Below, one piece after another: positions 33,701 through 64,000 of a stretch of DNA of 64,000 bases. Location of the stretch: positions 889,974 to 953,973 of the forward strand of contig PJRA01000444.1 of assembly GCA_016987375.1 (NCBI GenBank), read 5' to 3'. Source of the stretch: Brachionus koreanus (taxonomy: Eukaryota > Rotifera > Eurotatoria > Ploima > Brachionidae). How positions within the stretch are numbered: position 1 is the stretch's first letter; each line of letters opens with the position of its first letter. The translations under genes were made by a program, and so were the position numbers. Below the pieces are notes generated by a model. It had not been told where the DNA came from. It worked only from the letters and a program-made list of their open reading frames with translations, and searched no databases.

Positions 33701-35015
33701 TTGCATTCAGAATGAATTGACTCGATTGGAACAATCAATAAGAAAAAGCTTCCAAACTAGGCACATAAATTGCTTTATAGATAAATTCTAAATCATCTAT
33801 AAATTAAGATGTTATTTAAGCGCTAGTTAATAAAAAAATTTATTGAAAACAACTGAAATGCCAAAAATTTTTTTGCCTAATCATTTTTGTAATTTAATAT
33901 TTTTTAGTTGTTTAGATTTGTATACAAACTAGGGTCTTGAGGGACTTAGATAAGCGCCCATTTCAATAAATTATCACTTGTGAATAAGCAAAAATAATAA
34001 AACTTATATCTAGTGTTGATTAAGCTTTACCCAGTCTCTGCCTAAATTAAATAGCTTTTATTTTTTTGTTTGTTTTCTCTTAATGATTTTCAATTTTAAT
34101 TTGATCTAGCAAAAATGTCCAATTTAACAAGTCAACCGAATTTGATGGCTTTAGTTGGTAAAAATATTAATTTATTTGATTATTAACAAATATGTTACAA
34201 AATATTACTAACTACAGTTTGATGCATTTAAGAGTGAACAATTTAATTTTTTCTTTTACTCACTTGGAACTATCAGATTTTTGTTAATGAAAAAAAAAAA
34301 CAAAAAAAAAATTTTTTTTATTTACTCAAATAAACTTTTTTATTATGTGGCTTAGTTTGTTGAATTTTTTATTTTCTAACATTCAAAAAATTAATTTTGT
34401 TTTTAGCTAAGGAACAAGAGATCATAAAAGTAACGGAACAGTTGTTGTCCGCATTGACCAGTGGCGATTTTGAGACATTTAGCCGATTGTGTGATCCAAA
34501 AATCACCTGCTTCGAGCCCGAATCTTTGGGAAATTTGGTCGAAGGCATGGACTTTCATAAGTTTTATTTCGATAATTGTAAGAAAACCTTAAATTAAGAA
34601 AATTATAAGTTTAAAAAAAATTTTAAAATTTGATCAGGGAAGCTATCTAGAAGTGACACAGGTTCGTTTTTTCGTAACCATATGTGTTTTTTTTTTTATT
34701 TTTAAAATAACCCCTTGCATGTTTTAATATTTAATTTTTTTTTTTAAATTAGAATAAAATTTTTTGTTTTCAGTTGTCACCAAGGTAAATTCACCAGCAA
34801 GAGGTCACATAAATACCACAGTTTTGCATCCGACTGTTCACTTGATGAGCGACGAAGCGGCCTGCATTGCCTACATCAGGCTCACTCAATTTATGGACCG
34901 AGATGCCACAGCCAAAACAGTACAACACGAAGAAACGAGAGTATGGCACAAGAAAAACGGTCGATGGGTCAATGTGCACTGTCATCGATCCATCAACTCA
35001 AATAAAGCATTTTAA
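30799..35015 (+). CDS. CAMK2: Calcium/calmodulin-dependent protein kinase II, 10 exons
   Basis: Multimeric Ser/Thr kinase that keeps a memory of calcium pulses by autophosphorylation. Exons: 30799-30860, 30914-31123, 31179-31599, 31659-31781, 31838-31921, 31980-32013, 33581-33691, 34110-34157, 34407-34577, 34774-35015 (501 aa, phases agree). Visible are the glycine loop LGKGAFS, the ATP lysine in [20 protein letters not shown], the DFG in LADFGLA and [11 protein letters not shown]. The regulatory segment has HRQETVD, whose threonine is residue 286 by my count, exactly the vertebrate number. It continues into the calmodulin-binding [16 protein letters not shown] with the Thr305/306 pair. A variable linker (exons 7-8) leads to the association domain ([60 protein letters not shown]). 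AATAAA occurs about 35 bp after the stop. More linker exons may exist in the 1.57-kb intron 32014-33580. Confidence 0.95.
33121..33143. repeat. (GA)n microsatellite
   Basis: A GAGAGA run in the CaMKII linker intron, about 220 bp upstream of the candidate alternative first exon. Confidence 0.7.
33363..33453 (+). CDS. Candidate alternative first exon of CaMKII
   Basis: A 91-bp open segment starts with ATG, encodes [20 protein letters not shown] and ten more residues, and ends at a strong GTAAGTT donor in phase 1. This is the same phase the normal exon 6 supplies to exon 7 at 33581. Base composition is coding-like compared with the intron around it. It cannot be an internal exon, because nearby upstream acceptors put a stop in frame. 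If used, it would give a short protein with a Cys-containing N-terminus, the linker and the association domain but no kinase, like vertebrate alpha-KAP. This is inference without transcript data. Confidence 0.4.
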
Positions 35016-35827
35016 AATTAAAATTGCTATGTATCAACTAATTTAAAATGGCATTAATAAAAGCTCACTTGATAAATTTTATATTAGAACAAGTATTTAT
35101 TGTTTAAAATTTAATTCGAAGTGTAAAATGAATTTTTCTACTTTAATTTTATGTAAAATTTTAACCTAAAATGAGACAAAAAAGATTAGTTTTTAAAATG
35201 AGATTTTTTTTTTTTCGGATCAAGTTATTTGCATATTTTCAGGGGTTTAGACTCGGTTTGCTACAAGACAACAATAAATTGCAATAAATCAATTTAGTCA
35301 CCTATTCTAAATTAAGTTAAAATTTTAATGCCATTTATTTCGTATGATACTAAAATAAAACTAGCCATCGATCAACACTTTTTTTTTACATTTTTTTCTG
35401 ATTTCCAATTCACTTTTTATTTATTAAATCAATGTTGTACTATTTGTTTAATTTTAAAGAGGCTTTTTTTTCAAAATTCAAATTAGACAAAAGTTTCACG
35501 TACTTGAATGATCATTTTTTTGAGTTTTTTTTTAAAACTTAATTCAATAAAATTTATTTTAGTCGATAAAAACACCAATTTTCTTTCATTTTCAATCAAA
35601 AAACTTTTAATAAAGAGAAATAAAGGGATTTTTTTTTTGAAAAATTTAATGGAAAAATTATAAGATTAAGCTAAATCTTATAATCCTATAGCTTATAAGA
35701 ATATATTCAATGTTGAATAAATTCACAAATTTATTTTTATTTGAAATTGAATGTTGACGGCTTTTTAAATTGCTTTTATAAAGACAATTCAAAATTTCCA
35801 ATACAATAATTAACAAGTTTTCTAACT

Positions 35828-36012
35828 TTTGTTCTAATGATGAAAAAAAGTGAAACAGCTGTTGTTTTTACTACTGCGGAAGTCGGTAAAATCTGTGAAA
35901 ATTGATTGCTATTTATTTTCAATACTATTAAATTGAATTTAATTTTGCAGAATTTACACAGATTTTACAGACTTCCGCAGTAGGAATTTCATCATTTGAA
36001 AAAAAGTTATAA
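35828..36012. mobile_element. Inverted-repeat element
   Basis: The inner arms read CTACTGCGGAAGTCGGTAAA on the left (35871) and, reverse-complemented, CTACTGCGGAAGTCTGTAAA on the right (ending 35983). Pairing continues into ATCTGTG and, outward with more mismatches, into AACTTTTGTTCTAATGATGA against AACTTTTTTTCAAATGATGA. The loop is about 45 bp. The ends are approximate and no clean target duplication was found. It is probably a MITE of a different family from the other elements in the window. Confidence 0.65.
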
Positions 36013-36244
36013 ATTTCTTAATTTTTGGATCGGAAAATTTCTATGAAATTTCACATTGCCTTTTTCATTTTAATAATTCTATCTGTTTTACGTCTAAATA
36101 TATATTTGATGTGATAAGAAGTCAAAAATCATTTCCAGCTAAAGCATGCGAAATCATCATTAAGAAAATTTAAGGGAGGAGGCAATTCAAAAAATAGTCA
36201 AGAGCATTTATAAAAAATAATTGAGTTAATTCATTGTTTTTTAA

Positions 36245-36429
36245 CACTCAAAAACCGGATGACTTTTTTGACCCTTTTATTTAAATCCTTTTTAATACTT
36301 TTTTTCAGTGAAAATANNNNNNNNNNNNNNNNNNNNNNNNNNNNNNNNNNNNNNNNNNNNNNNNNNNNNNNNNNNNNNNNNNNNNNNNNNNNNNNNNNNN
36401 NNNNNNNNNNNCCCTCCGGTTTTTGAGTG
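36245..36429. mobile_element. TTAA-type MITE, copy D, containing the sequence gap
   Basis: Left flank TTAA (36241-36244) then CACTCAAAAACCGGA. Right end TCCGGTTTTTGAGTG then TTAA (36430-36433). The termini are perfect inverted repeats over 15 bp and the TTAA duplication is exact, so this is the best-preserved boundary of the family. The interior is largely replaced by 95 undetermined bases. Confidence 0.8.
36317..36411. other. Assembly gap (95 Ns)
   Basis: A run of 95 undetermined bases, lying entirely inside the inverted-repeat element at 36245-36429. The repeat itself probably broke the assembly, and the true gap length may differ. Confidence 0.99.
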
Positions 36430-37637
36430 TTAAACTAATTCTTAAGCTAATCACTTTAATTTACGATTAATATATTTAATGGGAATAATCTAAATGGGCT
36501 AATTCTATTACTGAAACGGGCTCATAATTATTTTGGAATCAATCAAATTTAATAATGAGACATATAACTACTACTTTGAACTCATTTATTAATTATTTTT
36601 TAGCTTCTAAAATAACTAAACAAGAGTTAGGAAAAGACTTAAATAATAACAATTTTTATTTTTATATTTATTTATTTCTAAATGAAATTTGAGGAGATTC
36701 TATATCTCTCTAAATAGAAACTTGTAATTTGTTGTCTTTGTTTTAATTTATTTGATGATGAACAGCTTTTCTCAGATGAAACCAACACATTGCACACTTA
36801 ACGTTTTGCATAAAATGTTGATTTGAATCGAATTAAAAATGAAATTGTAATCGTATTCATCCTCGTATGTGGTTATACATAAGCCAATTGGGTGGAATGA
36901 AATATTAACTTTTGGAGTTATTAGTAGATTTCGAGCAAGGATGCATTGAATTTCTTGTTTAGTTGATTCATTGATGCTTTTTTTGCAAGAATTTGATTGA
37001 TCTCGTCATAATTGTCATCTTAGTGGTTTTGGACATTATAACTGCCTGATTATAGCTATTGTATAAAAAAATTAGGCTACATTGCATTGCGGATCTCTGC
37101 GAGTCTTAACTTTATGACAATGGTACTCTTCTTTTGTTCCAGATTCTGTTTCATATGGTCTCTTACTTAGCATTTTGAATCCATAAGCTAAAATTAAAAT
37201 GAAATATTCTCGGTTTGTTTATTTTCTAGATAAAGTCAAAAAATTTTTTCTAAATAATAAGACTTGACCGATAATTTTTCAAAATGCTTTTTTGTAAAAT
37301 AGACTTTTTTCACTTTTGTTCGCATTACATTAAATACAAAGAGAAAACATAAAAAAAAAAATTTAACAGAAGAAACATATTGAAAAGTGAGATATGGCTC
37401 AAGCATAATAAACAAAAATAATAAATTTACGTCCTTTATTTTAGAAAAAAAATGAAATGTAAATAAATCTTAACAAAAAAAACTTATTATTTTTTTTACA
37501 TCGTTTGATTAAATGGATAAAATAATAATTTCATATAAAATATGCGCTTTTTACACATCTATATATTTTTTTCTTCTTATTTTGCTTACAAATATTATTA
37601 TTTTGAGTTTTTACACAACAAACTAAATTTAATTCGC

Positions 37638-52979
<15,342 letters not shown>

Positions 52980-55900
52980 GAACTTGTCGTTGTTTTTTCT
53001 CAATTACTCTCCTGTCTCTAATTCTTGCTTATTGATTATATTTTGTATTTAATTAAAATAGATGAATCGTTAAGAGTAAACTATTCATTTGGTAAATTTT
53101 CTAAGTAGTTTTTCTTATAAAATAAAAAACATTTAAATTTATTTCTAAAAGCAAGATGGATTTTTGGTTGCTTGCTTTTTTTTTTCTTTTGACTATTAAA
53201 TGAGTTATTATGATAAATTATTCACTTTAGACACAACAATTTAAATATTGACTTGAACGAAAAAAACTGTAAAAAAAATTTATAAAATTGTTTAGCTTTT
53301 TATTAAAAGGCTAATGAAACTTAATCAGTAGTAGTGTGTCGCCTTAAAGTCTTGATTCTAAATTTGCACCTCAATAAAATTAAAAAATATAAAATTTGCC
53401 AAGTTTTTATGCTCATACATAAAATTTAATCTCTTGTCGATTGCTAATCTTAACTTAGTTACGAGTCAAAATCTCTCTATTATGTGCCAGAGCTTTTAGT
53501 TATATAGAATTAACCAAGAAAAAAGATACTCTACACGCTTCTCGGTCTATTTGTTTGCCGAAAATGAAACATTTTTGTCTTCATTAAGGAATAAAATTAA
53601 AAAGAGCACATTTCGAGTAGTTTACTTTGATTAATTTTTTTTAAATTAAGGCCTAATGGATCAAATTCACATTAAACATTTTAAATACAGATAAAATTTT
53701 CTATTTCTTTTTTGTTAAGTAATAAAAGTTTTATTTTGTCCCATATCTAAAACATAGTTCAAAATCCTAAAAAAATGCTTTTTTCTATCATCATTTCAAA
53801 TAAAATTTTATGCTAATCAACAAGACAAAATTTTTTTTTTTATTTAAACAACTAAAACCGGTTTTCTAAAAAAAATCTCTGTTATTTCTAATTTTAATCG
53901 GCCATGCTTAATTTAAAGTAAGCACGTGACTTAGAAAATAAAATTTATCCAAATTGAAAATGGTGTGAAATTTTCTTACTTTTGACCCTATTGACAAATT
54001 TTCTCTTTATCAAAAAAATTTATTATTTTTAAATTAAATTTTATCTTGATTGATAAAAATGAAAAATTTATTTAGTCAAGAATAAAGTTTGAATTCACCT
54101 TGAAGGCAGGTCTTTAATCATCTCGTCTAATTAAAACTAAATGTTAAAATTTTTTGTTAAAAGGTTTTTTTGTTACTAATGTACTAGTAGAATTTAGCAA
54201 TCAAAAGCTCAAATTGACAGCATTTTGAAAAATCATGAGAAACAATTCAATTTGACTGTTTCTGAAAATGGAAAGAATTTACATACTAAGCAAAAAAATG
54301 GCATCTGAAACTTTCTATTTCTATTTTGAATGATTAAATTCTATGGCTAAAATTTTCGATTCTAACTTAACATTAGAACAGCTTCTTAGTTTAACTTTTC
54401 TATGATGAAAAAAAATAGTCTTTTGGATGAAACCACAAAATTTAAAAAAGACTTAACTAAATACATAAAATAAACTAAATAAATGATCTGTTTTTAGCTT
54501 GTGTTACTTTGAATCTATCTAAACTAATTATTAATAAAAATAAAGATACTTTTATTGGCTTTAATGACAAAAATGAAAATAAATAAAATATTTTTTCAGA
54601 CGTCAATAAAAAGCGAATATTTTATAATTTATTAACTAGAGATTAGAAGAAAGAATGCAATGTGATTTATTTGCTTCACCTCTAACTAATTCAGCTTTAA
54701 AAATCGATAGTTGTTAATTTGACTGAAGTAATGCAAATTGCAAATACGTAAGAAAAGTTGAGAATTTTGTTTTCTTAAATTTTTTAAATTTAAGTGATAC
54801 TTTCTCAATGATAAGATTCTATTTCAAGTCATGTTTCTCAAGCTAATAGAGACAAATGCTTTAAGCAAATATAATTTCAAAGTGTCAAAATAAATACGGC
54901 AACAAATGGTTTGAAAAAATGGAGCTAAAAATTTCATAATGTCTCACATAAATATAAAATTAGAAATATTTCTTTAAAAATCAATAAATAACCTTATATT
55001 TAGTTTTGATGTTTTTTTGTTGGGCTTACAAGCCAGCATGATGTACCAACAAGCGAATGAGAGTTTCAAGGGTTTTTTAGTATTTATTGTGTATGAAATT
55101 AAAAATTCATTTATGATATATTTATTTTATTATTCATTTCTATGCTTAAAAGATAAAGCAATAATCAAATATAGGAAAAATCTCTAAATTTTGGCTAAAA
55201 CTTGTGAATCTTAATGCATGTAAAACCATAGTTTTTCAACTTTAAAAGCATCCAGGCAAAATATTGTAATAATAAAAACTATAAGCTAATTTTTCACATT
55301 AGTTAAAATTTCATATAAAAAAATAATTTATTTAGACTTGCTTATATTTGTCTTGATATTCAGCAAAAAGTAAAAAACAAAAAAATAAATCAAAATATTT
55401 ATTCTCTGGCTTACAGGTATTCTGGATTGAAACCAACTTTTTAACATTTCATTTAATTTCAAAATGTTATCTCTCAAATATGAAGCATATTGATAGCTTT
55501 AAATACATCAATAGTTACGTAAGTTTTATATTTGTAAAAGTTAGACTAAAAATTTACTCGTGAAAATAATTTTTTATTAATAATTTGCTCACAAATATAT
55601 CTTTTCAAAAAGGTTAATTCCTAAAGTTTTTTTGTTTTATTAAGATCAAAAATTTAGAAAAATTTAATGAGACTTTTTTTTTCTCTAATTTTAAAAGCAC
55701 TTTCGAAAAAATTTAGCTATTTCTAATAAACTTGAAAAAAAAATTCATTGTACAATAGACTCCATTTTTTATTTATGTTATTTCTATTTTAATTTTAATA
55801 CCTGACAACAAATATAAATTAGAAAAAAAACTCAAGTTATTTATTTGATTGTAAATTTCATTTCTTTTTAGTTTCTTTGCTAATGAATTTAATTTTAACT

Positions 55901-58275
55901 TAAAATTATAAAATTTAATAATTAGATCCAAATATAAAATTTAAATTAATCGAAAACATATTCTAAATCAATGATTTTATTCAATATTTAAAAAAAAATT
56001 TGAGCAATCATTTTGGTCGTCAAAAACTTTGACTCTTAAGACAATTATCAAACTTTTGAACATAAAAATAAAATGATTGTTAATTTTTTTTAAACTTTAA
56101 AGCCGATTTTTTATATTGTTTAAGTCGAGTAGAAGTTTAAAGTAAAACTTGTATCATTTTTCATGTAATCTTATTTTTCACATGGAAACTGATATTTAAA
56201 AAATAACTTTTGCATTAAAAAAAAATAAGATTTTTGAGTTACGAATGATCAAAATTTATTTTGAAATAATTTTTCTGTTTTACTTTTGCTGAAAAAACAT
56301 TTATTTAGAGGTAATTTAAAATTATTAGTTAAATTCCTGATTAAAAAGAATATTTTAGGATCTTAAATGCTTATTTGAACTACTTTTGTTTTTTTGAAGA
56401 TAAATAGGTAAAATTTTAAAATTAGTATGCTCATAGAATAATGATTATTTTATCATTTCGAATTGACATGACATTTTTGATTTGATTGTTAATGATTTTA
56501 TGGAATTAAGTATTAAGTCTTATACGAAAGATTACTACTGTGACTAATTATTATTAACAAATTTGTGAATATTAAGAATATTGTGAAATTCAAATAAAAA
56601 AAAACAAAATTTCTTCCTATTTTGATAAATTTAAATAAACTCTAATAAAATATTTAAAAAATAAATGCAAAAAAACGCAAATCAATAATCAATTACAATC
56701 TTATTGATGCTTTAATTTTTGTCTTTTATTTTTGAATGAGGAAAAATATTTTAAATAAAAAATGTGCAACAAAGTATTTTTTTAAATATTTTATCATAAA
56801 AGGAAGAATTTTTGTTTTGTTTGTATTTCAATTTCACAATACCTTGTTATAGCTCATCAAAAAATATATTAAATTCATGTTTTATGATAAAATGATAAAA
56901 CTTTTATCTATAGCCTATTCTCAGCTTAATATTATTATAAAATTTGAAAATATTTCTATCTTCGTTTCGCAAGATATGAAAAACAGAACATGAATGCTTA
57001 ATATTTTTGAAAAAAGTCGAATATTAGGTTTTTTTTGATAACTTTTGAACAAAAAGTCAAAAAAAATGAAAAAAAGACCAGGGACTTATATTAACCAGTT
57101 TTATTGCCTTTAAAAATAAACTAGTAAGTTAGTTAGTTAGTAGTTCTTGCTGCGACATTCTAAAAAGAATATTTAAGCCCATTACTGCTTGGCATTATGG
57201 AGCTGAAACAGCCATATCCATCGAATTTGTCCAAGGCAACTTTGAAAGCTTCGATGGATTTGTATTTTTTAACACTATCAAGCAATCTATTCCATAGAGA
57301 GACCACTCTATTTAAGAAGAAAACATGCCGGGCAGTCATTGCACTTGCAAAATCGTTTCTTAGTTTTCCTGTGCATTCTCATACTTTTGCCTCTTAATAT
57401 TGCCCATTTCTCTTCTGATACAGATAACAGAACTTTAGATAGCTGAGCATTTTCCAGTTCACTGGCTGGTTTATAAATTTTGATCAAATCTTCTCTTACT
57501 CTTCCTTCATTCAGTTTTGTTAGCACAATCTTCAATAATTTCATTTCATAGTCCATAGCTATCAAAGCTAAAGGTATTTTTGTGGCCCGTTTCTGGACTT
57601 TTTGGACACACTGCACTGCAAGATGAGGTCTTACCATACCAGATATATATAATTTTGCTCATAAGCTCTTATCTCTACTATCTAACGTTCGCTCTAGCAT
57701 TCCTAGGATCTTATTAGCTTTTGTACATGCACTCTTTACCTTCGCAGTCCACTTTAAATTAGAAGATACCATCACTCCTAAATCCCTCTCGCAGCTAGTA
57801 ACCTCTAGTAATACGTTCTCACTCTTTTCTTTGGTATGAGTTATACTATATGCCTCTCATTCAGTCTTCCAAAATGCAAAACTTTTCATAAACTTGATTT
57901 ACAATAATATTATTGTTAATATTTTTGAATCAACAGCATACATCTGTATCTCATATGAAACACAATTTAGTAGGTCATTTATGTATAGAATGAATAAAAT
58001 TGGTCCAAGAACAGACCCTAGAGAAACATACATTAATTATTAAAAAATTAAACGACACTCGTCATTTTTAGATAAAGTGTTTCAGATTGCCAATTTCTGT
58101 TGATAAAAATTGTAACAACTTGGTTTTTATATTTTTCTAATTATTAGATTATATTCAATAACTGAAGAAATTTTTTTTTTCATTTTAAAAGCTTTTGAAC
58201 ACTTGTTATAAAAACAAAGTTTAAATAAAAAAAAAATATTTTCATCATTTTTTAAACAATTTATTCAAAATTTTT
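52980..58275. other. 5.3-kb spacer between the two ABCC genes
   Basis: Contains the promoter side of the 1518-aa ABCC gene (near 53000) and the 3' side of the second gene. From about 53.0 to 57.0 kb I see only AT-rich sequence without long frames. A LINE remnant occupies 57120-58045. No tRNA or other RNA gene was recognised. Confidence 0.5.
57120..58045 (-). mobile_element. CR1-like LINE 3' half, decayed
   Basis: In minus-strand order: SLGSVLGPILFILYINDLLN, then MYAVDSKI where YADD would be expected, then a spacer, then VRPHLAVQ, VQKVQKRATKIPLALIAMDY, EGRVREDLIKIYKPASELEN, and finally RVVSLWNRLLDSVKKYKSIE. These are the consecutive blocks of a CR1-type RT and C-terminus. The second catalytic Asp of YADD is changed to Val-Asp order (YAVD), and frames are shifted, so it is dead. 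It is the best preserved LINE in the window. Confidence 0.8.
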
Positions 58276-62660
<4,385 letters not shown>

Positions 62661-64000
62661 CTGTTTAAAAATTAAAAATTAGCAAAATGTAAAAATTAAA
62701 TTGAGTCATAAAACTTGGCGTTTCTTAAAAGTTTTAATATTTTCAATTTTAGTAAACTTCTTCTTATGCTAAATAAACAAAATTGAATGCTCTTTTCAAA
62801 ATGAAATGTCCAACTCTTTGTTTATTTGATTTTAAAAAGCATATCAGCAATAGCAGTATCTAGCGATGATGTTATAATAAAAGAAATTAATGGTTAGATT
62901 CATCTAAACCAGCTAAGCTAGTAGTGAAAATAATCGAAAGAAAAATTTTAAATTTAAAATAATTTTCTTTCTAAATGTTTAAAATTCATTCTGTAAGTTG
63001 TATCAGTTGATAAGAAAATTGTTGTCGCCGAAATTAAGTTAGCAGAATAACTCTGTAAATGTGCAACGCACTCAATGTTCTTAAAAATTACTAAAAAATA
63101 AAATGCTTAGTTATTGCCCACACCTAATTTTAGTGACACAAACTTTTTACAGAATCATTTTTGGATAAAAAAAAATTAAAAATATTCATGTTGTAAAGTT
63201 TTTCATTAAAGATGTCTAAAATTGAAAGGAAATAAGCTGATATCCAAAATTTTAAGACCTGTTTTAAATACCTATTTGAGTCAGATTTTAGACATATTGT
63301 AAGCCATTATGTAAATAGTTAATTTTAAATAAAATTAAAAATATAGTTATATGGTACAAGGAAATTAACTAAAACAATTATTGAAAAGGATCAAGGTGTT
63401 TATATTCAAAATGATTTAAAATGGGGTAACCAAATAAAATATTGTACCTCTTGTTGAAATCGTGTTTTTGGTATGATAGCTAAAAGTTTTAAGAAGTTGA
63501 ACATTGACTAAAATAAAGAATGCTTTATACAGCACTAGTAAGACCTAATTTAGAGCTTGTCATAAGTTCATGGTGTCCATTTCGGCTCTGTATTATAAGA
63601 ACAGACTAAAAAATAGCAAGATCTAATTAGCAAATAAGCATGTTTAATTTAGCAAATATTAATAAATAGCAAAAAAATATAGCGAGAAAAAAAAAGCAAC
63701 TTTAAAATGGAAAATTACGATTTTAAATTATAATTATGTTGAAGCTTGGCACAATGCTTTTAGTTCAATGTTATGTAAACATCCTTTAGTGTATAAGTTG
63801 ATTGATGAATTTAAAAAGGAGCGAAAGAAAACCGAAGATCTTTAGTACAATTAAAAACTGGTGTTAAATATGTTATTTATACAATAGAATACGAGAAGTA
63901 ATGAAATCATACTCGCCAATCAATTTTAAATAATTCTATGACAATTTATCAACAATATTCGAATATTAATTTGCTATTTTTACTAAAATATTTTTTAATT
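62661..64000 (-). other. Intron (or upstream region) of the second ABCC gene
   Basis: No further ABCC exon was found up to the window edge. The acceptor before GWEISF is in phase 1, so an upstream exon is required and should lie beyond 64000. The stretch holds a dispersed repeat (about 62780-62845, CAACTCTTTGTTTATTTGAT) and a LINE remnant. Confidence 0.6.
63380..63860 (+). mobile_element. Degraded LINE ORF2 fragment
   Basis: One frame reads KDQGVYIQNDLKWGNQIKYC, then FGMIAKSFKKLNID, then LYTALVRPNLELVISSWCPF. These match the DLGV-ISNDLKW, LGMIKRTF and LYKSLVRPHLEY-WSPY blocks of CR1/Jockey RT. Frames are broken. It lies antisense to the ABCC gene. Confidence 0.7.

Larger units (their letters stand above)
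35016..37637. other. Intergenic region between CaMKII and the ABCC gene
   Basis: The two genes converge. The region contains an inverted-repeat element (about 35828-36012), a TTAA-type element interrupted by an assembly gap (36245-36429), and otherwise AT-rich sequence without a recognised gene. Confidence 0.45.

Overview
The window is animal nuclear DNA, not bacterial. It is strongly AT-rich and built of intron-split genes with GT-AG introns, many only 50-65 bp long. The longer introns and gaps are full of degenerate transposons. The gene set is metazoan: an MRTF/myocardin-family coactivator, a CD38/CD157-like ADP-ribosyl cyclase, EFCAB6, ASF1, ORC2, CSTF2, CaMKII and two ABCC (MRP-type) transporters. 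The composition, the very short introns and the style of the non-LTR retrotransposon remnants suggest a small invertebrate. My best guess is a monogonont rotifer of the Brachionus type, but this is inference from memory and no search was run.

Layout. 303-7945 (+): MRTF-like coactivator, 6 exons, two introns above 2 kb; one holds a young hairpin transposon with an intact 8-bp target duplication. 8.5-10.6 kb: retrotransposon debris and a TTAA-type MITE. 11623-12604 (+): secreted or GPI-anchored ADP-ribosyl cyclase. 13763-18587 (+): EFCAB6-like protein with many EF-hands. 20892-21633 (-) and 22050-25111 (+): ASF1 and ORC2 head to head across about 416 bp. 25298-27452 (+): CSTF2, starting 186 bp after the ORC2 stop. 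27.5-30.8 kb: no gene recognised. 30799-35015 (+): CaMKII, with a possible internal alternative first exon. 35.0-37.6 kb: inverted-repeat elements and a 95-base sequence gap. 37638-52979 (-): a complete ABCC transporter in 17 exons. 53.0-58.3 kb: no gene, one LINE remnant. 58276-62660 (-): a second, tandem ABCC transporter whose 5' end lies beyond the window.

For each multi-exon gene I joined exons at GT/AG sites and checked that phases match. All eight complete models give an uninterrupted frame that is a multiple of three: MRTF 854 aa, cyclase 306, EFCAB6 894, ASF1 207, ORC2 427, CSTF2 345, CaMKII 501, ABCC 1518. They are hand-made models without transcript support; single splice sites may be off by a few bases.

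The genes do not form one pathway. ASF1 and ORC2 share replication and chromatin duties and possibly a promoter. CaMKII, the EF-hand protein and the cyclase (which makes calcium-mobilising nucleotides) all relate to calcium signalling, but nothing in the sequence shows that their neighbourhood is functional. I found no undescribed multi-gene system. The most interesting items are the MITE families, the candidate alternative CaMKII promoter, the ASF1/ORC2 bidirectional promoter and the tandem ABCC pair with shared and divergent intron structure.
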